Assembly (NCBI RefSeq): GCF_921293095.1
Contig: NC_060257.1
Location: 55,526,968 to 55,590,967, forward strand
Direction of reading: 5' to 3'
DNA from: Ischnura elegans
Lineage: Eukaryota > Arthropoda > Insecta > Odonata > Coenagrionidae
Length of the DNA: 64,000 nt
This document shows positions 61,508 through 64,000 of this stretch, one piece after another. Each line of letters opens with the position of its first letter. Positions within the stretch are counted from its first letter, which is position 1. Made by a program: the position numbers and the translations under genes. Under the pieces are notes generated by a model. The model saw nothing but the letters and a program-made list of their open reading frames with translations. It did no database searches and was not told where the DNA came from.

Positions 61508-62075
61508 TGCGAAAAATCCACAGAGAAAAAAATCATTCGCCTTGACCGGGATTCGAACCTGAATCCCTCGATTTCCGGCCGAGTGCTTTAGCCAGTTAAG
61601 CTACCGAGGCGTCATTCATCCCTGTGGAAATTTGTGGGCTATTCCAGACAAGGTGGTATGGACTGCTGAGCATATTATGCGACGAGCAGTCCAAATCGTG
61701 CGCACGGCGCCACAGCCGGAGAGGAAAGTCCGAACTTAGAACACATATAGGTGTTCTCTCTTTGACGAATTTAAGTATACCAGGACTAGCCACGGTGATA
61801 ACTTTTACGGGAGTCACCCGCAATGCACAATTGTGCGAAAAATCCACAGAGAAAAAACCACCTTGTCCGGTATAGTCCACAAATTTCCACAGGGATGAAT
61901 GACGCCTCGGTAGCTTAATTGGCTAAAGCACTCGGCCGGAAATCGAGGGATCCGGGTTCGAATCCCGGACAAGGCGAATGATTTTTTTTTCTCTGTGGAT
62001 TTTTCGCACAATATGGCATTGCGGGTGACTCCCGTAAAAGTTATCACCGTGGCTAGTCCCGGTATACTTAAATTC
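61508..62075. mobile_element. tRNA-like repeat, inverted dimer (copy C) with direct repeats
   Basis: The same family as 6850-7426, in the opposite overall orientation. Cores lie at 61539-61611 (-) and 61903-61976 (+), with a GGA anticodon position and a B-box GGTTCGAATCC. An extra reversed 3' end (about 61770-61855) lies between the arms. The dimer ends GGTATACTTAAATT at the right and begins TGCGAAAAATCC at the left. The direct repeat cataatta (61500-61507, 62076-62083; extended match 9 of 10) flanks it. Confidence 0.82.
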
Positions 62076-62670
62076 CATAATTAAGTGCTTTAGAGTGACA
62101 TGCCTAGGTGGTTGATGTTTGCATAATTTGTTTGGCAGTTTTATGTAATTTTTTTGGCCGCATCCGAGATACATGCCTTCATTTAATTCCCTAGAGATGG
62201 TGCAATGTCTGCGGAGATACACTAACCCATAGTGCTCATTTAGAGAGCATTTTACAGAAAAATCACAGTAACGCAATGTTGTCAGGCACTACTTTCCACG
62301 TCCAGAATGTATGTAGGGTTACTGATGTATATCCAGCCTGTTTTCCATTCCTCCATCTTAAGAGTGGCTTCTTTGGAAGCCCTATAAGTTGATTATTTAG
62401 TAATCATCAGGTTGCCCATGCTACCTTATTGAAATGAATAAGATAAAATTATCATAATTATCACACAATTTTTATTGACTTGCCATCTTTTCTTCAATTA
62501 TCATAGCTTTTCCTGGCCACGCCTACTATTTACTCAAGCCAAGAACTAGAAAAGCCTTAGATAGCCTTGTCTTATGCCCTCTTAACTGTTTGCCATCCTT
62601 CTTACCCTATTATTAGCCTCTGACAGTTGATAGCATTCCTTATTTTCTGTCTTGTATGTCTCCGTATTCT

Positions 62671-62961
62671 TTAACACGTTCAGCGCCGCATCGATCATAA
62701 TGACTGAAACATGTGCTTCATCTCCACGCCGCTTCGGTCATTATGACCGAAGAATGATCCTTTCTTTTGGCCGCCCATAGCACGCTGTCAGTCACAGCTA
62801 CTTCAGCGATGCGTATATGACGTGACCGACGTGGCGTGCGTAGACGAATGCTCACAAAAACTCAAACCGAAAGGATCCAAACATTAAAACAAAAGAAAAT
62901 AGAATAACACGTTGGTGCAAAGGGTGAATTCGTCTAAAAGTCCATGGCAGGGAATGTGTTA
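62671..62961. mobile_element. piggyBac-like MITE (tentative)
   Basis: Starts TTAACACGTTCAGCGCC and ends near AATGTGTTAG. The inverse of the right end reads TAACACATTCCCTGCCATGG, a style common in piggyBac-type MITEs. A perfect 21-bp palindrome lies at 62732-62752 (centre GGTCATTATGACC). The right flank reads TTAG, not TTAA. Confidence 0.45.
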
Positions 62962-63579
62962 GCCCTTCAGTATTTGTGGTTGCCGATTGAGTGCAATGTG
63001 AATCCACATCTCAGATGAATCTTTAATAGCAAACAAGGAATTACCATGGAGACCAAATAATTATACTTAACGATTTTTTCTTCAAATTTCTCATCAAAAG
63101 TATCTGTTAAAAATGTTAGGAGAAAAAAGATGAGTAACCCTAGATTTTAATGACAGCTATGCTATTGAAAAATTAATATGCATCCTGTTAGTATGAATAA
63201 GAATCAATGGAATTGGAATTGATTTCAAAGAATCACAATCGGAATGGAAAAAAGTGGCATAAAGTGACTCATACCTAATTAATTCATTAAAATGCACTAT
63301 TGAGCACACACAGTAAACTTATTTTTTATTGTTACTGATATGTGAAGGTGAAGTTATGCTTGTATGTATGTTATATGCAAGGAAAAATTGCTATCAATCA
63401 ACATAGTTAATTTGTACAACCAGCTCAGCTGAAAAATAGAATTTTACCAGTGTTTACAACCCATTTCTCTGCACTTCTACTGGTATTTAATTTGATTGCA
63501 GCGTGTGGAAATCTAACGTTCATGGATCAGTCACAATTATACTGCTGAAATACCAATGATTACAGGGACATCCTCACCA

Positions 63580-64000
63580 CAGTGTGTCCAGTGACAGGGA
63601 AAACCAGGCTAATTGGGATTAATGCGTGACTTTTCAGTCCCTGGAATTATGCACGAGTCATTCATAAATATTTGCTCCAACTTGGAATTTCAAAATCTTT
63701 CTTTCAAATGCATTTCCAAAAAAATTTGCCAGTTCAACCCCCACTTTCTTTGAATGATGGCGAAGTTCTTGAGGTTCCAAGTGAGACATTCATTAATAAA
63801 GTGTAGAATACCTATTACTTAGTGTAATTCTTTAAATTAGGTACTTAAAATGATGCATAGATGTAATATTATTTAAAGGTATTGAAGTAATTTTATGTGC
63901 ATTTAAATTCTTATCTATTGCAGTAATCAGGTAAGATTATCCTGGAATTTTTAAAAATTTCCCTGGAAAACTGGGAATCGTGCATGGATTTTTCTGCTTT
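63580..64000 (+). mobile_element. hAT-like MITE, copy 2 of the GGAATTTCAAA family, cut by window end
   Basis: Starts CAGTGTGTCCAGTGAC and follows the same block order as 55515-56090 (CTTGGAATTTCAAA, then TTTTTCTGCTTT at the window edge). Confidence 0.5.

Larger units (their letters stand above)
52171..64000. other. Lingerer intron 3, at least 11.8 kb
   Basis: Apart from the elements listed separately (hairpin 54002, repeats 55515 and 63580, Tigger-like 56883, tRNA-like 61508, piggyBac-like 62671) I see no exon or gene. Stretches 52171-54000, 54090-55510, 58650-61490 and 62965-63575 are AT-rich and unremarkable. Confidence 0.55.

Noticed and set aside
1-64000. CRISPR array, operon or prokaryotic island
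   Set aside because: No regular short repeats with unique spacers, and all genes are spliced eukaryotic genes.

Overview
The window looks like arthropod nuclear DNA, most likely an insect. It carries spliced genes with GT-AG introns, AT-rich introns and spacers, and a heavy load of DNA transposons, MITEs, LINEs and tRNA-derived repeats. I could not name the species from sequence alone. Six host genes can be supported, all with metazoan orthologues. They are the first exons of an axonemal dynein heavy chain of the DNAH3/7/12 group (minus strand, 2624-4455, running off to the left), a nine-exon LRRC49 gene (plus, 11550-23667), mitochondrial ribosomal protein bS16m/MRPS16 (plus, 31317-31856), cytochrome c oxidase subunit 5A (minus, 35695-36509), FKBP8/FKBP38 (plus, 37088-44937) and the first three coding exons of lingerer/UBAP2L (plus, from 51687, running off to the right). 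Exon joins were worked out by hand from splice sites, reading phase and remembered family sequences. No alignment was run.

Layout. 1-4455: 5' part of the dynein gene with a MITE in an intron. 4456-11549: spacer between the head-to-head dynein and LRRC49 genes, holding a Tigger-like MITE, an RTE-type LINE remnant, a tRNA-like inverted composite and a hAT MITE. 11550-23667: LRRC49, whose introns hold two hairpins, a tRNA-like repeat, a TTAA-flanked element, a LINE 3' end with an open frame, and a CGAGA-rich inverted pair. 23668-31316: a transposon graveyard in which an antisense RTE LINE has been split by at least two later insertions, followed by a hAT-like element with a 171-bp tandem repeat. 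31317-44937: MRPS16 and COX5A converge; COX5A and FKBP8 diverge from a shared spacer of 578 bp. FKBP8 intron 4 holds a piggyBac-like MITE, an opposed MITE pair and a Tigger-like element carrying a near-perfect palindrome with 90-bp arms. 45027-51686: spacer with MITEs and a broken Penelope-like element. 51687-64000: lingerer, whose third intron fills the rest of the window.

The genes are not an operon. Two themes stand out: cilium and microtubule function (dynein heavy chain and the polyglutamylase-associated LRRC49, head to head) and mitochondrion (MRPS16, COX5A, and FKBP8, which is usually anchored in the outer membrane).

The most unusual signal is a tRNA-like repeat, with a Ser-type GGA anticodon position, found as inverted dimers at 6850-7426 and 61508-62075. 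The first is flanked by a perfect 12-bp direct repeat and the second by a 9-of-10-bp one. Both share the same two outer termini, which suggests the inverted dimer itself is, or was, the mobile unit.
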